Shown here piece after piece: positions 1-8,037 of a DNA stretch of 64,000 bases. Source of the DNA: Clostridiales bacterium (GTDB lineage Bacteria; Bacillota; Clostridia; Oscillospirales; Oscillospiraceae). How positions within the stretch are numbered: position 1 is the stretch's first letter; the number at the start of each line of letters is the position of its first letter. A program made the position numbers and the translations under genes. The stretch covers positions 4,437-68,436 of the forward strand of contig SFEG01000007.1 in assembly GCA_004558025.1 (NCBI GenBank). Direction: 5' to 3'. Below the pieces are notes generated by a model. It saw only the letters and a list, made by a program, of their open reading frames with translations. It did no database searches and was not told the DNA's origin.

Positions 1-1
1 C

Positions 2-2155
2 ATTCTGCGCGAAAAGGCGGGGCTCGGCGCGCGCATACTGCGCGACCGCGGCATAAGCGAGCGCAGCCTCAAGGAAGCGGTGAGCCGTCAAAGCGGCACC
101 GGCGAGCCCGGCGCTCCGACGCAGGGGCTTACAAAGCACGCATGGCAGGCGATAGAAAAGGCGGCCGCGGATGCAGCACGCCTCGGTCACAGCTATATCG
201 GCACAGAGCACCTGCTTTTGGGCATTCTGCGTCAGCCTGACTGCGGCGGCGCAAGGGCGCTGACAGCCGCGGGGCTGAGCCTTAACGATATCTATACCGA
301 CATCCTTGCCGTTTTCGGCGCAGGCTCATTCAAGCCCCGCCCTCAGCAGCAGCCTGTGCAGCCGAAGGCCGCGGTCAAGCACAGCGAAACGCGCATCCTC
401 GACCTGTACAGCCGGGATCTTACGCAGATAGCTGCCGCCGGGGGCTTTGACCCCGTCATCGGCCGCGAGGACGAGATACGCCGCAGCGTGCAGATACTCT
501 CGCGCCGCAGCAAAAATAACCCCGTGCTCATCGGCGAGCCGGGCGTGGGAAAGACCGCCGTTGCCGAGGGCATAGCAAATTATATCGCGAGCGCCGCTGC
601 GCCCGAGAGCATGGCAGGAAAGCGCCTGGTCGCGCTCGATCTTCCGGCGCTCCTGGCGGGAACGAAGTACCGCGGCGATTTCGAGGAGCGCGTCAAGGCG
701 GTGCTCAAGGACGTAAAAAAGGCCGGCGACGTGATACTCTTCGTCGATGAGCTGCACACCATGATAGGAGCCGGCAGCGCCGAGGGCGCGATAGACGCGG
801 CGAATATCCTAAAGCCCGCGCTCGGCCGCGGTGAGGTGCAGATGATCGGCGCGACAACACCCGAGGAGTACCGCCGCCACATAGAAAAGGACGCGGCGCT
901 CGAGCGCAGGTTCCAGCCCGTGAAGGTCGAGGAGCCGACAAGGGAAAACAGCCTGTTGATGCTCGGCGGCGTGCGCCCGAGCCTTGAAAAGCACCACCGC
1001 GTGAAGATATCCGACGCGGCGCTCACGGCGGCGGTCGACCTCTCCGTGCGGTATATAAACGACCGCTTTCTGCCGGATAAGGCCATTGACCTTATCGACG
1101 AGGCGGCGGCACACATCCGCGTTTCCGGAGGCGGGCTCGTCACGGCCGAGGACATTGCGGAGGTGGTCTCCGTGTGGACAGGCATCCCCGTGGCAAACCT
1201 CAGCGTCGACGAGACAAAGCGCCTTAAAAACATGGAGAGTATACTGCACCGCCGCGTGATCGGGCAGAACGAGGCCGTCACCGCCGTGGCGCGTGCTATC
1301 CGCCGCGGACGAGTGGGGCTTTCCGATCCCGGCCGTCCGATAGGGAGCTTTCTGTTCCTCGGGCCGACGGGCGTGGGCAAGACGGAGCTGTGCCGCGCGC
1401 TGGCCGAGGCCGTGTTCGGCGCGTCCGACGCAATGATACGCCTTGACATGTCAGAGTACATGGAAAAGCACGCCGTCAGCAAGCTCATCGGCTCGCCTCC
1501 GGGCTATGTAGGCTATGAGGACGGCGGGCAGCTTACAGAGCGCGTGCGGCGCAAGCCGTGGTCGGTCGTGCTGTTTGACGAGATCGAAAAGGCGCACGAG
1601 GACGTGTGGAGCATCCTGCTTCAGATCATGGACGACGGCAGACTCACAGACTCCATGGGCAGAGTTGTGAGCTTTCGAAACACCGTCATCGTCATGACCT
1701 CGAACGTCGGCGCAAAGGCGATAAGCGACGGGCGGCCGAGCCTCGGCTTTGCCTCCGATCGAGGCGATGAGTGCATCGTCATGCGCACACGGATAAACGA
1801 GGAGCTGCGCAGGACCTTTAAGCCCGAATTTTTAAACCGCATCGACGATACGATAGTGTTCCGCCGCCTGAGCCGGGCGGAGATGCGCAGCATAGCCGAG
1901 CGCATGCTGCTTACAGTTGCCGAGCGCTTCGAGACGCTGGGCATTACGCTCTCCGTGCCGGACGTGGTGGTCGATTATCTCGCCGAGCGCGGCTACGACG
2001 AAAGGTACGGTGCGCGCCCTCTGCGCCGCGCGATACGCAGCATGATAGAGGACAGAGCCGCCGAGCTCATACTCTCCGGCAGCCTCGGCCGCGGCGACGC
2101 CGTTCAGGCACGGCTCGAGGGGAACGAATTGATTTTGACAAAAACCGAGCTTTAA
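2..2155 (+). CDS. clpC: ClpC/ClpA-type AAA+ unfoldase (5' end outside window)
   Basis: ATP-driven protein unfoldase that feeds substrates to the ClpP peptidase. The frame is open from the first bases (end of a first Clp-N repeat, [13 protein letters not shown]), so the gene starts upstream; the GTG at 80 is internal. Numbering from the visible part: second Clp-N repeat about 42-90, Walker A GEPGVGKT near 178, Walker B ILFVDELH near 244, second Walker A GPTGVGKT near 453, Walker [12 protein letters not shown] near 522, and an LGF tripeptide near 580 where ClpP-binding loops sit. The first AAA module runs from [11 protein letters not shown] almost directly into [17 protein letters not shown], so the coiled-coil/UVR middle domain normal in ClpC is missing; in that respect it resembles ClpA. 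ctsR/mcsAB, if present, would be upstream. Confidence 0.9.
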   Translation: MLREKAGLGARILRDRGISERSLKEAVSRQSGTGEPGAPTQGLTKHAWQAIEKAAADAARLGHSYIGTEHLLLGILRQPDCGGARALTAAGLSLNDIYTDILAVFGAGSFKPRPQQQPVQPKAAVKHSETRILDLYSRDLTQIAAAGGFDPVIGREDEIRRSVQILSRRSKNNPVLIGEPGVGKTAVAEGIANYIASAAAPESMAGKRLVALDLPALLAGTKYRGDFEERVKAVLKDVKKAGDVILFVDELHTMIGAGSAEGAIDAANILKPALGRGEVQMIGATTPEEYRRHIEKDAALERRFQPVKVEEPTRENSLLMLGGVRPSLEKHHRVKISDAALTAAVDLSVRYINDRFLPDKAIDLIDEAAAHIRVSGGGLVTAEDIAEVVSVWTGIPVANLSVDETKRLKNMESILHRRVIGQNEAVTAVARAIRRGRVGLSDPGRPIGSFLFLGPTGVGKTELCRALAEAVFGASDAMIRLDMSEYMEKHAVSKLIGSPPGYVGYEDGGQLTERVRRKPWSVVLFDEIEKAHEDVWSILLQIMDDGRLTDSMGRVVSFRNTVIVMTSNVGAKAISDGRPSLGFASDRGDECIVMRTRINEELRRTFKPEFLNRIDDTIVFRRLSRAEMRSIAERMLLTVAERFETLGITLSVPDVVVDYLAERGYDERYGARPLRRAIRSMIEDRAAELILSGSLGRGDAVQARLEGNELILTKTEL

Positions 2156-2193
2156 AATATAATGCTTCCCGTATATTTTGTGGAGGCAAAGCT

Positions 2194-2592
2194 ATGGACA
2201 AGCATGAATATCTCAATCTCGTGAACTCTCGCTGCGAGTATAATAAGTATAATCACATCTACACGACCGATATAGGCCCCGACTTCTCCGTCGTTGAGGC
2301 CGAGCTGCGCCCTGAATCGCTCAATCCCCTGGGCATGGCGCACGGCGGCTTTGTGTATTCCCTGTGCGATGTTGCGGCAGGAGTCGCGGTCGGTCAGCGC
2401 GCCAAGAGCTTTGTTACGCTCAGCGGCAATCTGTATTTCATGCGCCCTGGCAAGGGCAAAAGACTGCGCTGCGAGGGAAGGATCATAAAGTCCGGCCGTA
2501 CTGTCAACGTTGTCGATACCTGCGTTTACGACGATAACGGTACCCTTACCGCCAAGGGCACCTTTGAGATATATATTCTGGAATCGAATTGA
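2194..2592 (+). CDS. PaaI-type hotdog-fold acyl-CoA thioesterase
   Basis: A 132-residue single hotdog domain of the PaaI family, which hydrolyses acyl- or aryl-CoA thioesters in the cytoplasm. The signature AHGGFVYSLCD is present, with His50 and the Asp of LCD at about 58 in the catalytic helix; beta strands follow (FVTLSGNLYFMRP, RLRCEGRIIKSGRTVNVVDTCVYD). Start ATG is preceded by GTGGAGG. It lies 38 nt after clpC and converges on the 2-hydroxyacyl-CoA dehydratase genes, sharing a fold-back repeat with them at the 3' ends. That neighbourhood makes a CoA-thioester substrate likely, but the actual substrate cannot be read from sequence. Confidence 0.85.
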   Translation: MDKHEYLNLVNSRCEYNKYNHIYTTDIGPDFSVVEAELRPESLNPLGMAHGGFVYSLCDVAAGVAVGQRAKSFVTLSGNLYFMRPGKGKRLRCEGRIIKSGRTVNVVDTCVYDDNGTLTAKGTFEIYILESN

Positions 2593-2648
2593 GGCAATCA
2601 CCGTATCCGCGGCTGCCTCAATTCGCCGCTGAAAAATCGCCTCTAAAA
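2583..2648. repeat. Short family-A derivative between convergent genes
   Basis: On the minus strand it begins with the family-A end CTTTTTAGAGGCG, whose TAG is the stop codon of the 2643-4187 gene, followed by a second CAGCGGCGAATT block. A palindrome (GAATTGAGGCA / TGCCTCAATTC, 2587-2624) carries ATACGGTGATTGC, also typical of family A. It can fold in transcripts from both sides. Confidence 0.6.
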
Positions 2649-4187
2649 AGCGTCGCAGTCGTCGAAGTCGAGGAGGGTGGGGTCGATGGGTGTCTCGCGC
2701 AGGACGCTCTGCATGTACTGATTGACCTGGCGGCGCATATCGCGGCGCGAGATCGTGCGCGGATCCATGAGATCCTGCTGCACCCAGATGAAGTTGATGT
2801 TCCGCTCGCGTGCCTGCTCGTCGAAAATGCCCTGAAGACCGTCCATGCCCTTGCAGGAGATCTGATCGTACATGATAATGGTGTCAACATTGTACTCCTC
2901 TGCCACGCGCCACATCTCGTCGACCGCGTTTTTGAAGCCGCCCTTGGTGTGCTTGCGCATGGTCGCGCGCTGATAGGTCAGGGCGACGCCCTTTAGCATG
3001 CTCTCGGGGGTGGAGGTGTCGATAATGACCTGAGAGATATGCGTTTCCATATCCATGACGGACACGATGCCCCAGCACTGCTCGAGCCAGTTGGAGAAGT
3101 TGGTGTAGTAGTTTGCCGGGCACGACCAGACGAGCGCCTTGTGCCGCATTTCGGCCGAGCAGGGCAGGCGCTTTTCGTAAGCGTCGGTCATGAGCCTGTG
3201 TACCTTTTTATCGGCCTTGTTGAAGCGCTGATCCATGCCGCCGTGCAGATGATAGGTGTACATGCGGTACAGCCACGGGGTCGGGCCCGTCACCTGCGGA
3301 TAGTCGGTGCGGTTTATCTCCCAAAGGTCGAGGTGGAAGCGCGTTACCTCGTTGTAGCTCTCAAGCGCCTTGGCAAAGGCGTCCCAGTCGAATTTCTCGC
3401 CCGTGTGGTCTTCGATGAATTTTATGCAGCCGCGCAGCTCCTCAACGGCGTACTCCTGCGCGTCGACATCGTCGTTGTAGCGCAGAGGAACGCCGAGGCA
3501 GTAGGTCGGCAGCTTGAAGTAGCGATCCTGGAACGAGGTGGTCATGATGCTGCCGTCGCAGGGCATGTTGCAGGCGATGAAGCACTTGCCGAAGATAGGG
3601 AAGTCACCCTCGGCGGCGACGCCGGCCTCGGCCGACGGCAGGGGGCATACGTCCGCCGGAACGCCGAAGTTTTCTATAGCGTCGAGATACACCGGCGGAA
3701 GCTGCTGGTTTATCATCGAGGACAGGAAGATGGGGATGGTCTGCACCGGGATGCCGATGAGATTCGGGAAGCCGGCCATGAGCTCGGTCGGAACGAGCTC
3801 GTCAAAGCAGACGATGCGGTCGGCAAGCGTCTTTTTGCCGCCGATGTTACGGTCGGCGTCAAAGGTGTCGGCAATAATGTCGATGGTGTGCTTTATGATG
3901 ATATCGTACAGGAGATGCCCGGCCTTGAGCTGCACGCCGCGCATGCCCTCGAGCTGGCGGTCTATAAACTGCGGAAGCGTCAGGTAGGTCAGCATCCAGC
4001 GATAGCGGAATATGCCCTTGACGACCTGGAGGGGCGAGCGGAGGACGAATTTTATCATGTCCTTCCACATGACGCACCACCAGCCGTAGTCGATGAGCGT
4101 GTCCTTTATGCCGCGCCATTCGCGCCAGCGGCGAACGCCGGTCTTGTCTATGTAGGTAAGACCCAGATTTCTCGGTTTTCCTGCCAT
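2643..4187 (-). CDS. 2-hydroxyacyl-CoA dehydratase family, large subunit (pair A)
   Basis: A 514-residue member of the HgdA/HgdB/BcrBC-like family, whose [4Fe-4S] subunits dehydrate (R)-2-hydroxyacyl-CoA by radical chemistry or reduce aryl-CoA after an ATP-driven activator supplies one electron. About 130 N-terminal residues (WREWRGIKDTLIDYGWW...) precede the conserved core and are also present in the paralogue at 13106. Cysteine-bearing motifs include VCFDELVPTELMAGFPN, CFIACNMPCD and WSCPANYYTNF, candidates for cluster ligation. Starts with ATG one base after the stop of the upstream small subunit, so translation is probably coupled. It ends in GDAF-type tail whose TAG lies in a family-A repeat end. 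No HgdC/FldI-like activator or CoA-transferase is nearby, so substrate is unknown. Confidence 0.85.
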   Translation of the reverse strand: MAGKPRNLGLTYIDKTGVRRWREWRGIKDTLIDYGWWCVMWKDMIKFVLRSPLQVVKGIFRYRWMLTYLTLPQFIDRQLEGMRGVQLKAGHLLYDIIIKHTIDIIADTFDADRNIGGKKTLADRIVCFDELVPTELMAGFPNLIGIPVQTIPIFLSSMINQQLPPVYLDAIENFGVPADVCPLPSAEAGVAAEGDFPIFGKCFIACNMPCDGSIMTTSFQDRYFKLPTYCLGVPLRYNDDVDAQEYAVEELRGCIKFIEDHTGEKFDWDAFAKALESYNEVTRFHLDLWEINRTDYPQVTGPTPWLYRMYTYHLHGGMDQRFNKADKKVHRLMTDAYEKRLPCSAEMRHKALVWSCPANYYTNFSNWLEQCWGIVSVMDMETHISQVIIDTSTPESMLKGVALTYQRATMRKHTKGGFKNAVDEMWRVAEEYNVDTIIMYDQISCKGMDGLQGIFDEQARERNINFIWVQQDLMDPRTISRRDMRRQVNQYMQSVLRETPIDPTLLDFDDCDAF

Positions 4188-4188
4188 G

Positions 4189-5382
4189 TCAGCGCCCTCC
4201 CTCTTTGTGTATCTGCTTTATCTCAAGACTTTCGACAAACGCCTGAACGCGAGTGCGCAGCTGGCCCGAGGCATTGCCGGTGTACTCTCTGTCAACGCAG
4301 ACGGTCGGGTAATTATAAAGCTCCGTCATGACGTGCGAGGCAAGCGCCCTTTCATAGCCCCAGAATTCGCAGAATTTCATCTGTTCGTATATTATGCCCT
4401 GGGCGTTGAAGTCCTTTGCGAGCTTGTCGACAAAATCGTAGCGGTCGTGGACCTTGTCCTGCGACATGTAGCGCGGGCACTGGCTCGTTTCCTGATAGAA
4501 GCGGCAGATCTGATCGAGCGCGGGCTCGTCGTCGGTAAGGACGATCTCCTGCCTGCCGGGGAAGGAGCCGAAGCAGAAGCGGTCGGCCACGATCAGTGCG
4601 CCCGACTGCTCGACCGTGCGGGTGAAGTCAAGATCGTCGATCTCACTTCCGACAACGACGACGCGCGCACGGTGTGAGGGCTTTTCGTCGGGCCTGCGCT
4701 TTTTGACCTCCTCGAGCGTCTCGCGCAGCTTATCGATTATGAGATACTTCGGGCAGCAGTAGGAAACGAGGCACAGGACGTGGAACTCGTAGCCCGTTAT
4801 CGGGGGATTATCGAGCTTGCGATATTCTCCGATCTCGCTTATTATGCGGCATACCTCGTTGTGCTCGGCGACGGCGCGGCGGATGGCGGCATCGGAGATG
4901 TCGGTGCCGTATCTCTCGTGCAGAGGCTCGAGGACTTTTTTCTGAAGCTGATTTTTGTAGTGCTTTATGCCGTGGGGCGTTACCTTGAACGGCACGTCTA
5001 TGAAAGATACGAAAAATTTGTCGTTCTTCACGAGATTTAGAAGCTCAAAATGCTCGAGCGTGCGGTTCATCTCGGTGCAGGTCTCGCCGCCGGCCAGCGC
5101 CGACAGGAAGTTATAGCCGCCCTCGATGCCGCGCTCGACGAGCGCCTTCGTGTAGCCGCACAGGTAGTTTGTCATGTAGTAGGTCGATATCTCCAGCGAG
5201 CCTGTGCGCGGCGCTCTCATTCGGACGGAAAAGCAGTTGTCAAGGTTGAGCAAAACCTCCGGCATGTGATAGCAGGTGTAGCCCACAGCCTTCTTTCCCT
5301 CCGATATCGCCTGCATGACGAGCTCATTTCCGGCCTCGTCGAGCAGATGCTCAAAGTAGATAAGGTGCTTTAAGTCTTTCAT
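4189..5382 (-). CDS. 2-hydroxyacyl-CoA dehydratase family, small subunit (pair A)
   Basis: A 397-residue subunit, first gene of a two-gene operon with 2643-4187. Conserved features: GYTCYHMPEVLLN near 37-49, CGYTKALVERG, GGETCTEMNR, VADRFCFGSFPGR, CEFWGYER and the C-terminal REYTGNASGQLRTR-AFVE block typical of the family. Three cysteines (GYTCY, YLCGY, GETCT) are the likely 4Fe-4S ligands (family knowledge). The ATG at 5382 follows a GGGAGG site; a longer frame from a TTG at 5394 would have the ribosome site inside the gene. The 11910 gene is a close paralogue, more than half identical by eye. Its own promoter lies at 5404-5432 and lacks the TTGTGA operators of the second copy. Confidence 0.88.
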   Translation of the reverse strand: MKDLKHLIYFEHLLDEAGNELVMQAISEGKKAVGYTCYHMPEVLLNLDNCFSVRMRAPRTGSLEISTYYMTNYLCGYTKALVERGIEGGYNFLSALAGGETCTEMNRTLEHFELLNLVKNDKFFVSFIDVPFKVTPHGIKHYKNQLQKKVLEPLHERYGTDISDAAIRRAVAEHNEVCRIISEIGEYRKLDNPPITGYEFHVLCLVSYCCPKYLIIDKLRETLEEVKKRRPDEKPSHRARVVVVGSEIDDLDFTRTVEQSGALIVADRFCFGSFPGRQEIVLTDDEPALDQICRFYQETSQCPRYMSQDKVHDRYDFVDKLAKDFNAQGIIYEQMKFCEFWGYERALASHVMTELYNYPTVCVDREYTGNASGQLRTRVQAFVESLEIKQIHKEGGR

Positions 5383-5403
5383 ACTCCCTCCCAAAACATT
5401 AAT

Positions 5404-5432
5404 AATATATTAATTCGTTTATCTTTTGTCAT
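5404..5432 (-). promoter_or_regulatory. Sigma-A promoter of dehydratase pair A
   Basis: Minus strand ATGACA (5432-5427), 17-bp spacer, TATATT (5409-5404), about 22 nt before the start codon. The region is AT-rich and near-palindromic (ATTAATATATTATTAAT). Confidence 0.55.
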
Positions 5433-5495
5433 TGCATTTAATATATTATGCCTGAAGCTCCGTGTCAATACAATACAGCTGAAAGTGTAATTTCT

Positions 5496-5524
5496 TTGAC
5501 AGAGGACAGACTATGGTTTATGAT
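5496..5524 (+). promoter_or_regulatory. Sigma-A promoter of the 5561-7629 operon
   Basis: TTGACA at 5496-5501, 17-bp spacer, TATGAT at 5519-5524, followed by GGGAGGG ribosome site and ATG at 5561. Strong match. Confidence 0.75.
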
Positions 5525-5560
5525 ATACTTATATAAGTATAAACTCCGGGAGGGTAAAAT

Positions 5561-5962
5561 ATGGGCAAAAAGGAACTTGCCGCGCAGTACCACGCCTCGG
5601 GCTGCAACTGTGCGATGGCTGTCGGCTGCGCATTCTGCGATAAGGCCGGCATAGATGAGGACGAGATGAAGGCGCTCGTTCGCCGTTACGGCGGCGGCGC
5701 GGGAAAATACTGCGGCGCGCTGCTGGGCGCGGTGGCCGCGATGAACATGGCGGAGGGTGAGCGCAATGACGACGATCCCGCCGCGCTCAACGGAGCGGCG
5801 TCGGATAAGGCAGCCGAGCTCCTGCGCGAGTTCGAGGCCAGAAACGGCTCCGTTTTCTGCCGCGAGCTAAAGGGCCGAGACACGGGCGTTGTCCTGCGCT
5901 CCTGCCGCGGCTGCGTCGAGGATGCCGCCGAGCTTGCCGAGAAGCTTTTTGAGGAGAAATAA
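5561..5962 (+). CDS. C_GCAxxG_C_C family (redox-active) protein
   Basis: A 133-residue cysteine-rich protein matching the C_GCAxxG_C_C family: GCNCAMAVGCAFCDKAG near 13-29, the glycine-rich RRYGGGAGKYCGALLGAV near 46-63, and C-terminal CRELKGRD...LRSCRGCVEDAAEL. These small proteins are found in anaerobes, often beside electron-transfer genes, and are thought to bind a metal or cluster through the conserved cysteines; no reaction is established. First gene after a strong promoter; the response-regulator gene starts at the next base after its stop, so the three genes 5561-7629 are probably one operon. It could sense or respond to redox stress with the two-component system (inference). Confidence 0.8.
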   Translation: MGKKELAAQYHASGCNCAMAVGCAFCDKAGIDEDEMKALVRRYGGGAGKYCGALLGAVAAMNMAEGERNDDDPAALNGAASDKAAELLREFEARNGSVFCRELKGRDTGVVLRSCRGCVEDAAELAEKLFEEK

Positions 5963-6634
5963 ATGTACCGTATCTATATCGTCGAGGACGACCCCGGCAT
6001 AGCAGAGGGAATAAAGCAGCAGGCCAAGGCATGGGGCCTCGAAGCCAAAAGCGCGGATAATTTCCGCGATATTATGGGCGAATTTGCCGCTTTTTCGCCG
6101 CACCTTGTGCTTTTGGACATAACCTTGCCGTTTTTTAACGGCTATCACTGGTGCAGTGCGATACGCGCCGTGTCCAAGGTGCCGATAATCTTCATATCCT
6201 CGGCGGCGGACAATATGAACATCGTCATGGCCATGAGCATGGGCGCGGATGATTTCATCGCAAAGCCCTTCGACGGCGGCGTTCTGATGGCCAAGATCCA
6301 GGCACTGCTGCGTCGAAGCTACGATTTTGCGCCCGGCATGCCCATAATAGAGCACCGCGGAGCGATGCTCAACACCGGCGACAATTCGCTTTCCTACAAC
6401 GGAAAAAGCATCGCCCTGACGAAAAACGAGTACCGCATCCTGCTGTGCCTCATGCAGAACAGGGGCAAGGTCGTCAGCCGCGAAAAGCTCATGGAAAAGC
6501 TGTGGGAAACAGACAGTTTTGTCGATGAAAACACCCTGACCGTAAATGTCGGCAGGCTGCGCAAAAAGCTTGACGGCGCAGGGCTTGAGGGCTTTATCGC
6601 GACAAAGTTCGGCGTGGGTTATATTGTGGAGTGA
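5963..6634 (+). CDS. OmpR/PhoB-family response regulator (BceR/VraR-like)
   Basis: A 223-residue regulator: receiver domain 1-115 with acidic pocket Glu8/Asp9-Asp10, phospho-acceptor Asp52 (VLLDITLPFFNG), Ser/Thr switch in FISSAADN and Lys in FIAKPFDGG; then a winged-helix DNA-binding domain (LTKNEYRILLCLMQNRGKVVSREKLMEKLW ... VNVGRLRKKLD). Sequence style is closest to regulators partnered with intramembrane-sensing kinases for cell-envelope stress. It directly follows the C_GCAxxG gene and overlaps the region of the kinase start, giving coupled expression. Targets are unknown; no BceAB-type transporter is in the window. Confidence 0.9.
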   Translation: MYRIYIVEDDPGIAEGIKQQAKAWGLEAKSADNFRDIMGEFAAFSPHLVLLDITLPFFNGYHWCSAIRAVSKVPIIFISSAADNMNIVMAMSMGADDFIAKPFDGGVLMAKIQALLRRSYDFAPGMPIIEHRGAMLNTGDNSLSYNGKSIALTKNEYRILLCLMQNRGKVVSREKLMEKLWETDSFVDENTLTVNVGRLRKKLDGAGLEGFIATKFGVGYIVE

Positions 6635-6639
6635 GGGCT

Positions 6640-7629
6640 ATGAGGCTGTTTTTTGCGTATATTAAGGAGCATGCGCGGCTGATCGTCGCGCTCGTGCTCG
6701 CAATTGCGATATTTGCTGCGAGCTTTGCGCTGTACGGGCTGCCTCTTTCGGCGATTGCGTACCCCGCGGCGCTGTGCCTCGTGCCGGCGCTTGCGTTTGT
6801 GATAACCGATTTTTCTCGTGTAAAGCGCCGCCACGCGGAATTTCTGGCACTGAAGGAGATCACCGCGGCTGAGGAAAAGCTGCTGCCGCCCGCACGGAGC
6901 ATCGACGATGCTGACTACAGGCGCATTATAGCGCTTCTGGCCGAAAGCCGCGAGGAGATAAGCCGCGCCTCGCTCCGCCGTTGGAGCGATACCCTCGATT
7001 ACTACACCGTGTGGGTGCATCAGATAAAAACGCCGATCGCGTCCATGCGGCTGACGCTGCAAAACTCCGATTCGCCGGAGTCGCGCCGCCTTTCCTCCGA
7101 CCTCGGGCGAATCGAGCGCTATGTCGAGATGGCGCTGGTGTACCTGCGGCTTGATTCCGAGAGCAGCGACTACGTCATACGCGAGTTTGAGCTCGACCCG
7201 CTCATACGCCGCTCGGTGAAGAAATTTTCCGGTGAGTTTATCACAAAGCGCCTGAGCCTTGAGCTCACGCCGACCGAGGCGCGGGTCATAAGCGACGAGA
7301 AGTGGCTGGTCTTTGTCATCGAGCAGATACTCTCAAATTCGCTCAAGTACACGCGCGAGGGCAGCGTCGGGATATACATGACCGAGCCCAAGACCCTCTG
7401 CATCCGCGATACCGGCATAGGCATCGCGCCCGAGGATCTGCCGCGCGTTTTCGAAAAGGGCTACACCGGCCGCAACGGCCGCGACGATATGCGCGCAAGC
7501 GGCCTCGGACTGTACCTGTGCCGCCGCGTGTGCGCCAAGCTCGGTCACGGCATTTCCGCCGTCTCCGTTCCGGACGAGGGCACGGAGATACGGATAGACC
7601 TGAGCAGCTATAATCTGGAGCCCAATTAA
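6640..7629 (+). CDS. Sensor histidine kinase, intramembrane-sensing (BceS-like)
   Basis: A 329-residue kinase. Two N-terminal membrane helices (about 12-35 and 38-57) with almost no extracellular loop, the hallmark of intramembrane-sensing kinases. H-box WVHQIKTPIASM with His127, N-box EQILSNSLKYT, G-box DTGIGI and GLGLYLCRRV are all present, so it should be active. ATG at 6640 is preferred (GGAGTGAGG ribosome site); a GTG at 6631 overlapping the regulator stop is an alternative. In relatives the kinase reads flux through a BceAB ABC transporter encoded alongside; here the gene is followed by repeats and an IS30 remnant, so the partner is missing or encoded elsewhere. Confidence 0.88.
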   Translation: MRLFFAYIKEHARLIVALVLAIAIFAASFALYGLPLSAIAYPAALCLVPALAFVITDFSRVKRRHAEFLALKEITAAEEKLLPPARSIDDADYRRIIALLAESREEISRASLRRWSDTLDYYTVWVHQIKTPIASMRLTLQNSDSPESRRLSSDLGRIERYVEMALVYLRLDSESSDYVIREFELDPLIRRSVKKFSGEFITKRLSLELTPTEARVISDEKWLVFVIEQILSNSLKYTREGSVGIYMTEPKTLCIRDTGIGIAPEDLPRVFEKGYTGRNGRDDMRASGLGLYLCRRVCAKLGHGISAVSVPDEGTEIRIDLSSYNLEPN

Positions 7630-7698
7630 TATTAGCTGATAGTGGATAGCCAATAGCTGATAGCCCAATGTGTGCGGCGATGCCGCAGATATAATAAC

Positions 7699-7724
7699 AC
7701 CTCATCCGTCGGCTTGAGCCGACA
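7699..7724. repeat. Family-B palindromic repeat
   Basis: CCTCATCCGTCGGCTTGAGC plus CGACAC. On the minus strand it reads GTGTCGGC...GCCGACGGATGAGG, the same unit seen at 15016-15068 and 45203-45250. Confidence 0.7.
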
Positions 7725-7734
7725 CGGTAGAAAG

Positions 7735-7818
7735 TCAAGCAAGTGCAACAAAAACCTCGCGCGGAGTTTTCCAACCGAGGCATTTTCTCGTGCGGTCGTT
7801 CAAAAAATCAACGACCAC
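7735..7818 (-). pseudogene. IS30-family transposase, C-terminal remnant
   Basis: Read on the minus strand, 27 codons end at TGA (7737-7735) and give VDFLNDRTRKCLGWKTPREV followed by FVALA. This matches the conserved C-terminal tail of IS30-type transposases (N-x-R-x-RK-x-LGWKTP-x-E-V-F). Nothing upstream of about 7818 continues the frame as a transposase, so only the last tenth of the gene survives. It lies in the 408-base gap between the kinase and folD, which otherwise holds only repeat material. Confidence 0.7.
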
Positions 7819-7842
7819 GTCCAGCTTTTAGGTGTTGCACTT
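7741..7842. mobile_element. Internally deleted IS30-derived fragment
   Basis: Ten-base inverted arms AAGTGCAACA (7741-7750) and TGTTGCACTT (7833-7842) bracket most of the transposase tail. It is a non-autonomous relic, flanked by a family-B repeat on the left and a family-A end on the right. Confidence 0.5.
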
Positions 7843-7860
7843 CAGATGATAATCTGTCAC

Positions 7861-7880
7861 CCTTCCCCTCAAGGGGAAGG
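7861..7880. repeat. Short palindrome of family B type
   Basis: CCTTCCCCTCAAGGGGAAGG, a perfect inverted repeat that is also the first half of the 15016 and 45203 family-B copies. Here it stands alone. Confidence 0.6.
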
Positions 7881-7920
7881 CAAGAGGAGCGCACCGGAAA
7901 TTTTACCTCGTTCATATGGA

Positions 7921-8009
7921 AGGCAGCAGTTTTCCGGTTTCGTCGGAAACTTCGATACCGGGCTACCGCAATAAACGTATAGGTGCAGTCTCAATGCGCC
8001 ACTAAAAAA
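7921..8009. repeat. Family-A repeat, right end only
   Basis: Contains TTTTCCGGTTTCGTCGG, TTCGATACCGGGCTACCGCA and TGCGCCACTAAAAAA, the right-end blocks of family A. The terminal A-run merges into AAAGGAG before folD. No left end is seen; the left part of the gap is the IS30 relic. Confidence 0.8.
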
Positions 8010-8037
8010 GGAGAAGCGTTAATTCGCAACCGAAAAA

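Noticed and set aside
326..1488. Long open frames on the minus strand opposite clpC
   Set aside because: Mirror frames of a GC-rich gene: no ribosome sites, compositionally biased (Arg/Ser/Ala-rich), no family resemblance.
3039..4331. 430-codon plus-strand frame opposite the pair A large subunit
   Set aside because: Antisense shadow of a well-supported enzyme gene; no start signals and a Val/His/Arg-rich composition.
7630..8037. CRISPR-like repeat array in the repeat-rich gap
   Set aside because: The repeats differ in sequence and have no regular spacer length; they are palindromic interspersed elements.
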